Positions 23,696-35,283 of a DNA stretch of 64,000 nucleotides are shown in pieces. Under the pieces are notes generated by a model that had not been told where the DNA came from, ran no database searches, and saw nothing but the letters and a program-made list of their open reading frames with translations. Numbering within the stretch: position 1 is the stretch's first letter; each line of letters begins with the position of its first letter. The DNA comes from Cytidiella melzeri (taxonomy: Eukaryota > Basidiomycota > Agaricomycetes > Polyporales > Irpicaceae). Position numbers and translations under genes: made by a program. The stretch covers positions 62,001 through 126,000 of the forward strand of contig JABYQR010000084.1 of NCBI GenBank assembly GCA_022592445.1. The letters run 5' to 3'.

Positions 23696-24429
23696 TTAGA
23701 TAGAAAACCAGTGGAGATGGAGAGAAACAGAAACGAGATGGAGAGTGGCCAGAGTGAACGACCTGGAGACCAGACTGAAACATCCTGATTCGTGATGCTC
23801 AAGCGCTCATCACTGACGTGGAGTCGGACTGCCACGTGCAGGCCACAATAACTGCCGAATATGGCAGCAGCTGTAGTTCGTGCTTCGCGGAACATTTTCT
23901 GTGCAGCACCGCTCGCAGCGACACCTATCGTACTATGGCTGTTCGTTGTACTTGCTGGAGATCTGGTGTATCTGCCAGTGTTGTTGGACATAGTACGGTT
24001 GCATCGCGTTGTCCCTCGTGCAACGTGAAAACCCGCAGTTAGCGCAGTTAGAATTAAAATAAATTGTGGCATACTAAGGGGCACCGTCGTTTGTGCTCCT
24101 CTCAGCAAGCGCTGTATATATTCAACTAACCAGCCCAAGGGACATTTGTGTTTGCATCGTATCAGAAATGACAGGACGAACTGCGAAATGGATACTTGCC
24201 AAACATGCCACGTGGCAACAGCGGCAATCGCCAATCTGCCTTGCAGTGTTGCGACCGCCGTCCACTTCATTGCGTTTGTAACCGACAGATCAGTCCCGCC
24301 CACGTCCAGCTCCCACCAAAGACCCACCATTCACGTCGAAACAGCCAAATTGCAGCACCGTTGAGGGAAGGTATATATACAGAGCCGGGAAACGGTACTC
24401 TTTCGCCACTCACGCGCATTCCTGAGGCA
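23696..24429. promoter_or_regulatory. Divergent promoter region, UBL gene / PKA regulatory subunit
   Basis: 0.73 kb between divergent starts. CACGTG boxes lie near 23833-23838 and 24210-24215 (the latter in GCCACGTGGC). A TATATATA run at about 24371-24378 is 55-60 bp before the PKA start and is a plausible TATA element. Confidence 0.45.
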
Positions 24430-25940
24430 ATGTCCACATTCGACTCCCTCATCTCGGACTTGACCCGCGACGCCTATCGCGTCCAGCCAAAGGATGCCCT
24501 CCAGTTCTGCGCGAATTGGTTCCAGGCAAGACTCGAGGAGCAACGTACGCGTACTCGCGATTCTTTTTCGAACAGAATTTCCCCCGTTCGCGATTTGCCC
24601 ACAGATCATTATCTAGACACGCCGCTCAGTCCAACAGCCTCTGCGACTGCTGGCTCCCCGTTCTCGCAGATGTTCACCCAACCGCGCTCGTCCATCCACA
24701 ATTCCAGCCCGTTTGGAACGCTCAATGTGCCTGGCAACGCATTGCTTGCCCAGCACGATACGTCGAATAACAACATCGTGAATCCCCCAACCTTCAGGCT
24801 CGACGGCGAAGACCTCACGCCTTCCTCTCCTCTCAGCCCCGCAGATCCCTTCACGTCTTTTGCCAACGGTGTTATATCCCCTAATGACCCGAGCGAATTC
24901 CTCCAGCCACCCTCATCTATGATTCTTGCGAGACGGACGTCAGTCAGCGCGGAGTCCATCCCCATGGACAGCGAGTTCGACGAGCCACTTCGCGTGTATC
25001 CCAAGACTGAAGAGCAAATATCGCGCATACGCGGGTCAATCCAAAACAACTTCATGTTCCGTGGGCTCGATGAGGAGCAGGAAAGAGGAGTACTCAACGC
25101 GATGCAGGAGATCAGAGTCGAGAAAGACGAGGTGGTGATCAGGCAGGGAGATGTCGGAGAGTACTTTTACGTCGTCGAGTCAGGCTATCTCGAATGCTAC
25201 ATTCGCGAAGAGCCCCTTCCACCAGACTGGTTCAACGGCCCTAATGTGGCGCCGCGCACGGACAAGTTCGTCCAACCCGGATCCCATCCAGAATTTGGAA
25301 TGAAGGTGGACGAGTGCAGGGAAGGTAGCGCGTTTGGTCAGCTTGCGCTCATGTATGGACACCCTCGAGCTGCGTCCGTCGTCTCCATTGAGCCTTCGAT
25401 TCTCTGGTCACTCGATCGAATCACTTTCCGTACCATCATCCTGAAGGCGGCGCATCGCAAACGTACAATGTACGAAGGCTTCCTGTCGTCGACACCGCTC
25501 CTGACCCATCTGGAGCCCGAGGAGCGTAGCAAGATTGCGGACGCGTTGATCAGTCAAGTTTGTGAGGACGGCACGGTGGTGGTCAAGCAGGGAGACATTG
25601 GGGACACGTTCTTTTTCGTTGAGGATGGCGAAGCTATTGTCACCAAAAAACTGCCTAGCGGCGAGGAGGTACAGGTTGCTCATCTGCAGAAGGGTGACTA
25701 CTTTGGAGGTGAGCAGCATGACTGGCCTCTCTTCTGTCTCTCATTGGTCGTTCTGCAGAACTGTCGCTACTTCGTCGAGAGCCCCGGGCTGCGACGGTGA
25801 GTGCTCTGGTGCGAACAGACCTGTCGAAGCCGAAGCTGAAGGTGGCGGCACTGGACGCGAGTACGTTCACTCGTTTGCTTGGTCCTCTGAGAGATATCAT
25901 GGACCGCCATGCTGGTCAGGCGTACGGGCCAATTTGTTGA
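24430..25940 (+). CDS. cAMP-dependent protein kinase regulatory subunit
   Basis: Inhibits the PKA catalytic subunit until cAMP binds. Two exons (24430-25708, 25759-25940) encode 486 residues. Residues 1-35 form the dimerization/docking helix (FDSLISDLTRDAYRVQPKDA, LQFCANWFQARLEEQR). A long Ser/Pro-rich linker leads to the inhibitor site LARRTSVS; Ser171 makes it a phosphorylatable, type-II-like site. Cyclic-nucleotide domain A follows from about residue 215 and domain B from about 345. Domain B has the expected FGE...PRAATV phosphate-binding cassette. In domain A the cassette reads FGQLALMYGHPRAASV: Gln304 (CAG at 25339-25341) stands where a Glu normally contacts the cAMP ribose. The family is certain; the consequence of Gln304 is not. 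Confidence 0.96.
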
Positions 25941-26366
25941 TGATTGTATTGTGACATTCGCTGTATTGTTTGATCTTGGGAATTGTACACTCGTGTTTGT
26001 TGAACTGGCCCATTGTCGCGTGCCAATATACTGCATCGTAACGATGGCGACAGTGGGGATCACGCGAGGACAGTCGAGTTGGTGCTGTAGCGATACAAAC
26101 AAATACCCGACTCCACTCAGCCCACCTCCTCCCGAGGTCAATGGGCAGGCCCTTTCAGCTACTTTTCCACCTTCAATTCCCTTTGTCCCGCGTATACCAG
26201 CGTTGATTCGTTTCTGAAACAGACATCCTCAGCCAAGCCCATTCGACGGTCTCCGGAAGGCCACAATCTCATATCCGTACTTCCACCAACATTCGTTTTA
26301 CGAACACAGGTCCACAATTGAACGGAGAATCTGCCTCTCTTTCTCGTTGCTCAAAATCCATCGCTC
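25941..26366. other. Intergenic
   Basis: About 0.43 kb, PKA 3'UTR plus promoter of the next gene. Nothing further recognised. Confidence 0.4.
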
Positions 26367-28131
26367 ATGCCTGCTCTCGACGACCTCGCCAACATGGTCG
26401 CGGTTGGCGCGCCGTCGCAACAGGGAAGTGGTGATCAAGGTGCCAGTGAATGCTTCACCACTGTCTCTGAGCAGTGAGCTGACCCAGATACCCATAGCTG
26501 TCGACGAACTACCCAGTGTGTGAGAGTATAAAGTCGCGTCTCTCCTCAATCCAGATAGCTGATCATCTGCAGTAGCACCGACAATATCCTATCCAGTCTT
26601 CTCGGTCCTTTGTTACCAACCCAGTCACAGCCTCTGCTGCTTACCCATTCCTCTTCGTCTTCGCAGCCTGTGGCCTCCTCGAGCAGCACCACTCAGAGTA
26701 GCTCGTTGGTAACCTCCCATCCTACATCAATTGGGTTCAGTAGTTCTAGGTACGCGTGCCATACATATCCCACTGTCGCCGTCTTCTAACAGCCTGTATA
26801 ACAGTTCAGCGAGTTCGAGCCACAATGTTGCGGTGACCGTTGTGACGGCTACTGCGACTGAACACGCTCCAGCCTTAATCACCTCCGCTGCTCCGGCTCC
26901 TGACACGCCCAGTACAGTTACTGTCTCTACTGGTTCCAGCTCTGCGGCTTTCGCAAAACCGACACCATCTGCAGCCACCAACGCAGCGGACACAGCGCCA
27001 AAGAGCTTTTTAGCCAACAAGCCGTTGTCCATTAGTGTCATCGCCGTTGGTTCTGTCCTTGGAGTCATCCTACTCGTTCTGGTCGGAACGTGGGCTATGC
27101 GAAAGCGTCGTCGCCAAAAGCTGGGCAACTTCGCTGATGAGCTCTCATCGGACAGATTGTCGGGGCTCGGTAGCGGAGCGTCAAGTACTGTGGGACATGG
27201 CACGTCGGACGTCGAGAAAGGCGCGACGGCTAACCGAGGATGGGGTGTTGACGTTATCGACAAGATGGAGGCGGTTGGTGGGGCGAGGAGTGAAGGCGCA
27301 AGCTATGGTGTTGGTGCAGCTACAACCAGGGGTCTCAGCCAAGTCCAGCGTGGTGTTCCTCTTGCTACGTATGGTCAACCCCCTTACCCCTCACGCAATG
27401 TCCTGCATGGTATCCAAGAACCTTACGCGCAACTTCCGCCCCGAGCCGTCGCTCGAGTCACTCCGCCCTTGCAAAGAGCCGTGTACCAGCATCAGCCGAT
27501 GGTCGCCCAAACGTATGATCAACCACCGACGACATACGCAGCGCCATATGCGCCATCACAGCAGCAACAGCAATATCCGTCTCCCACTGATATTTCGCCC
27601 ACCGAGTCTTTCCACCGTGGTTCGCGTCTTCCTAACCCCTTTGAGGGCGCCGAACCGCCCATGTCGCAATCGGTATTGTATGACTTGGCGCATGCGCCTC
27701 TCCAACCACAGCTATTTACCATCGGTACTCGAAACGTCGGCCCTGTCCAACGCAAGCCTCCCCCACCCTTCCTGACGGTCGATACAGCCATCTCTCCCCT
27801 TCCTGGTCCGCTCTCTGCAGGCTCGCTCAACGGATCACCGATGAAACATGCTCTCTACTCTGCCAACCCTGACATGCCTGTGGTGGAGTCTCCGCAGGAA
27901 CGGGCAGCCCCGCCAAGGAGGTCGTCCCTCCTGGACGGCCCATCCACACCCAAGACGCCTACGAGCGGGACCTCGAGGAGACATAGTAGGAAGGCAAGCG
28001 CTGCGTCCTTGTACGAGTCGTCTGCGGTGGTTTTGCATCCTGGCCCACCACCTGTTGCCCCACCACTCCCGGACGAGTTTGGGGTACCGTTGTCGGATAG
28101 CCCGCGTGTGTTGAAAGTCGTCAACGTTTGA
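26367..28131 (+). CDS. Ser/Thr-rich single-pass membrane protein, unknown function
   Basis: Four exons (26367-26439, 26488-26515, 26573-26749, 26805-28131) add to 534 residues in one frame. The N-terminus (MPALDDLANMVAVGAP) has no obvious cleavable signal peptide. A Ser/Thr-rich outer segment (SSSSQPVASSSSTTQSSS, then VTVVTATATEHAPALITS) would be heavily O-glycosylated. One membrane helix near residues 168-190 (SISVIAVGSVLGVILLVLVG) is followed by a basic stop-transfer, MRKRRRQK. The long cytoplasmic tail is Pro/Gln/Ser-rich. The layout resembles fungal cell-wall sensors of the Mid2/Wsc type, but there is no cysteine-rich head and I cannot assign a function. The small second exon is the least certain part. 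Confidence 0.72.
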
Positions 28132-28781
28132 GACGTTGCATCTAAAGGCAAATTCTTCCTCTCCAGAACAGCTCCGTCAATGCTTTGCAGACCGTTTTGT
28201 CGCTCTGCTCTCATTGCAAAACCTTCATTCACCTTTCACATCCATGTTTCACATACGCCCCCTCCATCTCCCACTGCAATTCTCTCATTATTTTCCTTTC
28301 AAGGACATCGACCACTTTGTACGATGTTCCACTTCTCGCTGTCGTCACGTCGCACCTGCTGTCTCGTCTTGCATCTTCGTCATGTCTCACGACCACAAAT
28401 ACGTCCTGATGACGTCCACTCCTTGTCTTGCCTGGACACCAGGCAAACCCTACCGATGTACGACGTGCTGGTCAGTCGTCACGAACAATGGGCGTTCCCA
28501 GTTTACTGTACTACGTAAATTATACTTTGTACCATAGTGTTATTCGTTATTTAAATAGAAAGTCAAAGATCTTGCAAACTCTGAAAAGTGTCGTGGGTGC
28601 GGTGCGGTGCTGAGCACGGAGCATGACTAGTACTTCAACTCCGCACATACTCGCGACAGTTGCATCCTTAAGACATACAATGAAAAGGTAGGAATTAAGT
28701 TTTGATGTAGCGTTCAAAAGGAATATATACATTTTTATGGTACATTGGTTTCGGTTATGCCAAGACGTTCCAAATCCTCCT
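28132..28781. other. Intergenic between convergent genes
   Basis: About 0.65 kb of convergent 3' ends; no recognisable gene. Confidence 0.45.
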
Positions 28782-31174
28782 TCACGCCTCCTTCTCCTTC
28801 TCATAGCTATGTCTTTCCCCCTCTTCCCTGCTATCCGTCTTCTGCATCTCAACCTCCGTCTTTCCTCCCTCGTTCTCACCACCGCCTTGTTTGAAGCCTT
28901 CTTTACCCGTCACTCGCCTCTTCTCCCTCCTCTCCAGCCACCACACCAACGCCGTCACACCCAACGTCGCCAGCGCAGTTCCAATCATGGCCCACATCCC
29001 CTTCGTGAACCACGGCGAGTCTGTCGCGGGGTAGAATACGAGTGGCCACCAAGCGTTGATGACGTTGTTCCACATGCTAGATCAGAGGTTCAAGCGGTCA
29101 GTGCAGAAGAGGGAGGTCACGCGGTTTCAGTCGAAACATGGACGAATCGGAACGTACTTCATCGACGCGAGGACGATCCCCCGCTCTTGATCGTCATCTG
29201 CACAAATCTGGTTCGCCCACCTAACACAAAACACAATGAACATCCAGCGGGTACAACGACCGCAGCCAGTACTCTTAGCTGAACAGAAAAAACTCACGCA
29301 AACGTCGTCGCTTGCCCCGCATAACTAGCCCCCGCCAAATACCACGCGACGAACTGCAACCCAGTCAACCCACTCCTGTCCTTTGTCGCCAGCAAAATAA
29401 TGCTGCTGACAATCACGGCGAGAGACATGTAGACCAAAACGGGCCAACGCGCGCGAGAGGCGGTCGCGTCCGTCCAGGTGGAACAGACAAGCGTGGAGAC
29501 GATGCCGAAGGCGGTGGCCCCTAGGGGCAAGTAATCGATTTGTTCGACAGTGTAGTGGTGAGGGGAGGAAGGGGACGCGGTGAGAGTTTTGAGCCATTGA
29601 CCCATGAGGTTGTTCGAGCCAAATGATTCTGTCTCGCCAGAGATGAGGAACTGGGAGAATTGAGTAGGTGACGAGGGAGAGGTTGGTTCATTGGATACGT
29701 ACGAGGAGACTGCATCCGTACCACCTCCATCGGCTCAGGACGCGCTTGAAGAGGTTCAACGTCGGTCTGGAATGCGATACGTCCTTTCGGCTGTCGCGTT
29801 CCTCAAGACGTTCGTATGACAGGAGACGTTCCTGCGGCACATACATCATGTGAGATTAGCTCAGATTGAGCGCAACATAGCTTACTTCTTTCGTGAGGTA
29901 AAAGGCTTTGGTCGTGGTAGGTACGTCAGGGAAGATAAGGAAGCCGTATAGGGCAATCGGTAGAGTGATGATTCCATCGATGATAAACCTAGTGGAAGAA
30001 AAGCAACGGAAGTCGTCGGTTATCATGCATCACACACATATTTATCCAGTTTAAGGGGTTCATGCAGAGCGGTTTGAGCAAAGACTTACAGCCACCGCCA
30101 GCCACTTCGTCCTGCATGCCCGTTTAGATGTCTTGTGAAAGTTGAGTGGTCAACGAATACATTCATGTGATGGACGTCGACAGAAGAAATACGTACTGAT
30201 ATACCGCCGCTTGAAGGACACCAGAGAATCTGCAACGTAGATCCCAGATTCGTTAACTTTGACTTTGCCAACGAAGTGAAATATCGTACAGCGTGCCTGC
30301 GAGACCCGAGCTGGTGAATATGCCTGATCGTTTTCCCAATTCGCCTGTTTTATACCACCTACTCGCGTCCAAACACAGCCTCGCCATCAGCTCCACCACA
30401 CTGAGCAATAGTAATTGTACTACTTACGCGCCCAGAATGTAATGCGTCCCGACGAATGTGGACGACTCGGTTATGCCTTGGAAGAACCGGATGGCGTATA
30501 TCTGTTGTACATTGCCTACTGCGCTCGTGCTGTATGTGCAAAAAGTACGTAAACGAGGCAAGACAGAGCAAACAAATCCCTTACCACATAGTAAGTACAC
30601 CCCAGACGATTTGCATAGTTGGCAGCCACACACGCGGGGAAACGACTTGAAGCATGAGATTGTCTAGAATAATAACGTTTAGAACTAACACGAGAGTACA
30701 ACAACGAGTTATGGTGAGACTGACTTGGTATCATTCCGACAATGTATCCGCACGTGAAGATTGTATTTATTTTCTGTTGCACGGCGTAAACGGATTCATA
30801 GCCAGGCAGCTCGATATGGGTAGATGGTACGCACGTTGTACTGATTTCCAACCATGCGTAGTTCCTCTTGCATCCCAGAGACATAAGCGTTTGCTACGTT
30901 CGACCTGTCTAGATCTGGATGCCGCGCACAGCACGACTAGTCACGATGACTGTGTTTACGTTGGAGATGCGTTGAATCAGGCGCACAGTTTGTAAAATAC
31001 TGAAGAGACAGTCAGTACTAGAAGATTGTCCGCAATAGAAAGTCATACCATGAGACAGCAATACGAGAGTATAAACCAATCTATCTTCAACAGGAGCTTC
31101 CTCTCCTGCTTTGTCTGCGGTACCTCTCCCCACACGAAGCGACGGGCCCCACCCACTGCAGCTCGCAAGGACAT
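28782..31174 (-). CDS. MFS transporter, Fen2/Dal5 (anion:cation symporter) type
   Basis: Twelve-helix major-facilitator permease of the plasma membrane, closest in pattern to fungal pantothenate:H+ symporters (Fen2/Liz1). Reading from 31174: the N-terminus ends in ERKLLLKIDWFILSYCCLMY, then FTNYLDRSNVANAYVSGMQE, TIFTCGYIVGMIP, PRVWLPTMQIVWGVLTM, YAIRFFQGITESSTFVGTHY, WYKTGELGKRSGIFTSSGLA, LGATAFGIVSTLVCSTWTDA, WYLAGASYAGQATTFAWANQ, and finally NNVINAWWPLVFYPATDSP. These are the family's conserved blocks in the right order. About ten short introns interrupt it. The C-terminal tail is charged and Lys/Glu-rich. Substrate is inferred only; allantoate/nicotinate-type acids are alternatives. It is divergent from the 31,751 gene across a promoter with paired CACGTG boxes. 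Confidence 0.88.
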
Positions 31175-31750
31175 TTCGATCTGGATGATTCGTCAGAACT
31201 GTGAGTCGTGAGGTTATGGGTGTCGTCGTACGGCAAGACGCAAGTTAGCACCTGTGGACTGGTTACAATGGGCTGATGCGAGTCGTGGTGGAGGATAAGC
31301 AATTGTGAGCATATGGAGCAAAGGCGCTCCCTCCGTGTGATGCACCACTGCAGCGCTGAGCCGGTAAAGCTAGTCTCTGAAAGTGGTTGAGGTAATGATA
31401 ATTATAATAATAAAAAGCTGGGTTGTTTGAGGTTCAGATAGCATTGGTGAGTTGCCCGCTTCGACGGTAGGAGACGTCGACGGTTTCGACGCGTCATGGA
31501 CCATGGTCGATATTTATCACGTGGGCACGTGACCGCGCTTTGCTCGATTGCTTACTCACGGACCCTTTGAGCGGATCAACCAGAACTGCTACGTATACTG
31601 CGTCACACAACTTTACTTGAGCTACTTACTTATTAGGCGCGATGACCTTCTTGTCGGCCCATCTCACATTGGAAATGCCACACAGGCTCCTCGCTCTTAC
31701 TTATAACATCCCTTCGCTGCGGCTGACCGTCGACTACGACCACCGACGAG
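31175..31750. promoter_or_regulatory. Divergent promoter with two adjacent CACGTG boxes
   Basis: CACGTG occurs at 31518-31523 and 31526-31531, separated by two bases. This is the binding site of bHLH factors such as Pho4/Cbf1/INO-type regulators. The pair is about 345 bp from the transporter start and 220 bp from the other gene. Confidence 0.6.
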
Positions 31751-33116
31751 ATGACTTCCAACGAGCAACAACACGGCATGCAGAAAGAACAACAACCAGC
31801 GCATGAGCAACTCTATGCTCATACGGACCCGACAGACATTACACTAGGCAGTAGCTCAGACGGACACACTGCCGCTGCAGGGTCTCAACACCCCAAGGCA
31901 GACTCGAATTCATCACACGACGAATCTCACCTCCCCACCATTATCTTCGCTATCCCTTTCCCCCCACCCAGGCATGGTCCCTCGAAACAGCCTGTTTCAC
32001 CTTACCTTCTGTATGCTCTTCCCAGGGCCCCGTACACCAAGCCCAAAAAGGATGAGAATGGCAAGGACGTAGAGAAAGAGGGGGTAATCAAAAAAGCTGA
32101 GAGGAAGTGGCAGGAGGAGATCGCTGAAGGGGACAAGATACGCAAGGGCATGGAACCGGAGGCTGGGACATGGAAGACGTTCAAGGGGAAGGCCGTTGGC
32201 GTAAGTTTATCGGTGCTTGCAGCCAACGAGTGCTGATCGCATACACTCTAGGTGGCGGATACAGTCATTCGATGGCTTCCGAACTCTCGTATAGAAGCTC
32301 TCGGGCGTGTTCCACCGCAACGTAAGCTCGGCGAGGTGAGCTCAGATGTTTTTCGATTTTTGGGAGACTCCTGCTGTGAACTAATCATCTCGATGAAAGT
32401 TGACTGTCTTGTACCCCAACGACGCAGTCGGTCCAGACGGGCAGGCTATGCAACCTGAATTCATGAAGAGCAAGATTGAGGAGGTGCTGAAACAGACACA
32501 GAAGCAAGCTACGTACAGTGCGGTTGGGTACGTGTTGAACGTTTCACACAACCGGCTACTCAAAGACGACCCTTCATCCAGCTCCGCATTTTTGCTCCCT
32601 GTCACTCTGACTATGTGAGTGCACATTCACCGAACTTTGTACACGTTCTGAATTGTTGCAGAGACTTCTTCGTTGTTGTACCCATCTTCCTTTTCGAGAC
32701 CAACTTGGCAAGTCTCCTTCTCCCTGTTATACTGGCCCATAATTAGAACTTCACTACAGGCTTACTTCGCGTCGCAATTTGCTGGCCGCTCGAAAGTCTC
32801 CGCCATCGCCCACTCTACCCTTCCCCTCATATGCACTCCCACATCCAACCTTTCTCCCGTGTCAACTGTGCTCTCTGCCATCTGTTTCCACCTCGCCCCA
32901 GGCCAGTTCCCTGTCCCCGACGAAAGGACGCGTAGTTTTACTGATGTCAGCATGGTGTCATTGAAAGAGGCCGCCGATGTACTGATTGAAGCCTTCAAGG
33001 AGAAGACGACGGAGGAAGTGAGAGCCAGGCATATCTTGGACAGGGAGAAAGTGGCGGAGGATTTGGGGCGGTGTTGCAGAAAGGCAGCAAAAGAGTATGT
33101 GAAACGAGTTACTTGA
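31751..33116 (+). CDS. Conserved-looking fungal protein, unknown function
   Basis: Five exons (31751-32200, 32252-32335, 32400-32614, 32662-32707, 32760-33116) add to 383 residues. The N-terminus is Gln/His/Ser-rich and disordered. A middle part contains PFPPPRHGPSKQPVSPYLLY, then basic KKAERKWQEE, followed by WLPNSRIEALGRVPPQRKLG and LTVLYPN. One hydrophobic stretch (LLPVTLTIDFFVVVPIFLF) could be a membrane segment. The last intron (32708-32759) begins GCAAGT and ends CTACAG; that GC donor is the only one that preserves NLAYFASQFAG. The regular exon structure argues for a real gene. I do not recognise the family. Confidence 0.72.
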
Positions 33117-33283
33117 AATATCTGTGCAATAGGCGATTTGAATGTTGAAGATGCACACTTGTAAAATATTTTCAGTATAGCTACAAAATGAGCGGCGAGA
33201 GGAACACAATCCTGCTGAGCCTGCGATTGACGTCATGGTAGCTGAGCTAGGGTGATCGGGCCCGATGCAGCAAGGCGCCTATC

Positions 33284-33289
33284 TATAAA
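33284..33289 (+). promoter_or_regulatory. TATA box of the UPRT gene
   Basis: TATAAA 64-69 bp before the UPRT start codon, within a GC-rich setting. Confidence 0.5.
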
Positions 33290-33352
33290 GGCCTTTCTGC
33301 TGCTCTCTGATCGACCTCTTCACTCTCATCTGAAGAGACGGAACCGTGAGCT

Positions 33353-34504
33353 ATGGCAAGCTCCAAAGTCCACGTACTCTCCCACCCCGTCGTAAATGCA
33401 AGACTCTCAAAGCTGCGAGAGAGCAGCACGACCCCGAAGGAGTTTCGTGAGGTGTCTCTACCTTTCTTTACTTACATCCTTGTTTCGGATCTACTGACGC
33501 GTACGAACAGGGTATCAACGAGATAAGCCTGTTTCTTGCGTACGATGCGAGTCGCGATCTCGAGGAAGACACGTTCAGCGGTGTACGTGGTCACTACAAC
33601 ATTGTGGCGGCCCAACTGACATGGTCAACTGCCCGCCGTATTCACGTGTGTAGCATACTCCCGTTGGACCATTTACTGGATCGACTGTCAAACCAAGGAT
33701 CGGATTGACACCTGTACTGCGCGCCGGTTTGGGTATGACGGAGGCGTTGTTGTCGCTATTCCCGTACGTGTCTGAATCGTCACAGAGAATATCGTTGTTT
33801 GCGTGCTGATCGTTTCTTCCCCCTCGCTCGGCTTGTTGATCGCGCAGCTCTGCTTCAGTGTACCACCTAGGTATATTCAGAGAGAAAGTGTCGCTCCAAC
33901 CTGTAGAATGTATGTTCCCCTCTCCTCTATCCCACGCATCTTATTTTCTGCATGGATTAAGTCAATTATTGGAATGAATTGAATATGCAGATTACTCTAA
34001 GCTTCCTCCGAACCCAACAGTCGATACCGTGTTTCTACTCGACCCGCTGATTGCAACGGGTGGCACCGCTGTGGCAGCGATGAACATGATCCTTGACTGG
34101 GGTATCCCTGGTACGTATAATCAGTATCTCAGCTTTCGCCCGTCACTAGCTGATTTATATTTGGACATGCCTTAGTCACTAGAGTCAAGCTACTATGTGT
34201 GTTAGCATCACAAGATGGGCTGCAGCACGTGCAGGCGGAATTTCCAGGGCTTGAGGTGGGTTGCAGCGTCTCCAGTCACCCCTGCCATGTTACGCACAAA
34301 ATCATTAAATCATTACTGAGCTGTACGCCCTGCTAGATCTGGGTCGCTGCTGTAGACCCGAAGCTGACAGCAGACGGACTTATTTCTCCTGGTCTGGGAG
34401 ATACTGTGAGTTTCCTTCGTCTCGTGCTGTGCGATGGCTTCATGGGGTTGACAATGCCGACACAACTTTTTTAGGGTGACAGGTTGTACAATACGCTCAA
34501 ATAA
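33353..34504 (+). CDS. Uracil phosphoribosyltransferase, bacterial-type
   Basis: Salvage enzyme converting uracil and PRPP to UMP. Eight exons (33353-33451, 33511-33582, 33654-33763, 33848-33909, 33991-34110, 34176-34255, 34337-34405, 34475-34504) give 213 residues, the usual length. Signature stretches: N-terminal HVLSHPVVNARLSKLRE, LTPVLRAGLGMTEALLSLFP, LGIFREKVSLQPVEYYSKLP, the PRPP loop LLDPLIATGGTAVAA, and the uracil-binding C-terminus ISPGLGDTGDRLYNT. This pattern is that of bacterial upp enzymes; typical fungal Fur1 has a different GVSIVRAGE-type block. Seven introns show it is fully resident in a fungal genome. Confidence 0.95.
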
Positions 34505-34883
34505 TGATACTTGGGTCGCATGGGAGATAGATAGGCTTCTAGAGTTTATCATGGCAATTGCTAATAAAACATGTTGCTAAATGTTTGTCTCTCTCTCTAG
34601 AGACAAAAAGCGACGGATTCCATATTGATGTTGAGACCTTGCTTCAGCTCAAATGACTAGTGCGATCCGTGCGAGGAGGTTCAACATCACCACTGGTTAT
34701 GAGCTGCCAGAGATGATAGACACTGCAAAGACACTGGCAGAAACTGTCGAAGCTCGAGCGTTTCGCTCAACGCCAGCGCCCGTAAAAGGAAACTACACTC
34801 ACATGTGCTTACATCATCTTCAGGAATTCAGACTCATAACGCCATCGTTAGTGCTTGATTGCACCATCCTGCATCCCTTCCAT

Positions 34884-34925
34884 CACTGCACGTTAGCCCT
34901 GAATTCCCATCGTGGATATCGCGTG
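34884..34925 (+). repeat. Left terminal inverted repeat
   Basis: Begins CACTGCACGTTAG; the first 13 bases match the right end perfectly and about 40 bases align with small gaps. Confidence 0.75.
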
Positions 34926-35007
34926 TATATTAGTGATATCCATCCGATATCCACCCTATATCCATTCACACTTATTTCCATGCAATAAAAATGTAATATC
35001 CATATAA
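34913..35007. repeat. Left subterminal motif cluster
   Basis: Repeated GATATCCA-type motifs: GGATATCGCGTG near 34914, GATATCCATC, GATATCCACC and TATATCCATT between 34935 and 34965, and TAATATCCAT near 34995. Confidence 0.65.
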
Positions 35008-35238
35008 GCGCCCATAACTATAATCCAGACCCGCAAGGAGCGCCCATCGGTAGTACTCGTAAGCACGATGATATCCTGCGGCCGACTCATCAGCAATTGG
35101 CGCATCAGGAGCGTCCAAATCGAGCAGGCGTCGGCCGCTTCTGATTACATAACACTTCGGTGTTGGCAACTGAACTTTCTCAACAATGCACAGTATCCAC
35201 CGATGACGAAACACAACCACAACTTCGAATTTGGCGAG

Positions 35239-35246
35239 TATATATA
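35239..35246 (+). promoter_or_regulatory. TATA-like element inside the transposon
   Basis: TATATATA about 38 bp upstream of the ATG at 35284, the start of the captured tricalbin-like fragment. It may have been captured with the gene. Confidence 0.4.
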
Positions 35247-35283
35247 GCATCCGCCCCAACCCTCTTCATGCTCAAAACATATC

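Noticed and set aside
27519..27830. Minus-strand frame inside the Ser/Thr-rich gene
   Set aside because: Shadow of the Pro/Gly-rich coding strand.
34653..34988. 111-codon frame across the left transposon end
   Set aside because: Spans the host/element boundary and consists of terminal repeat sequence; not a gene.
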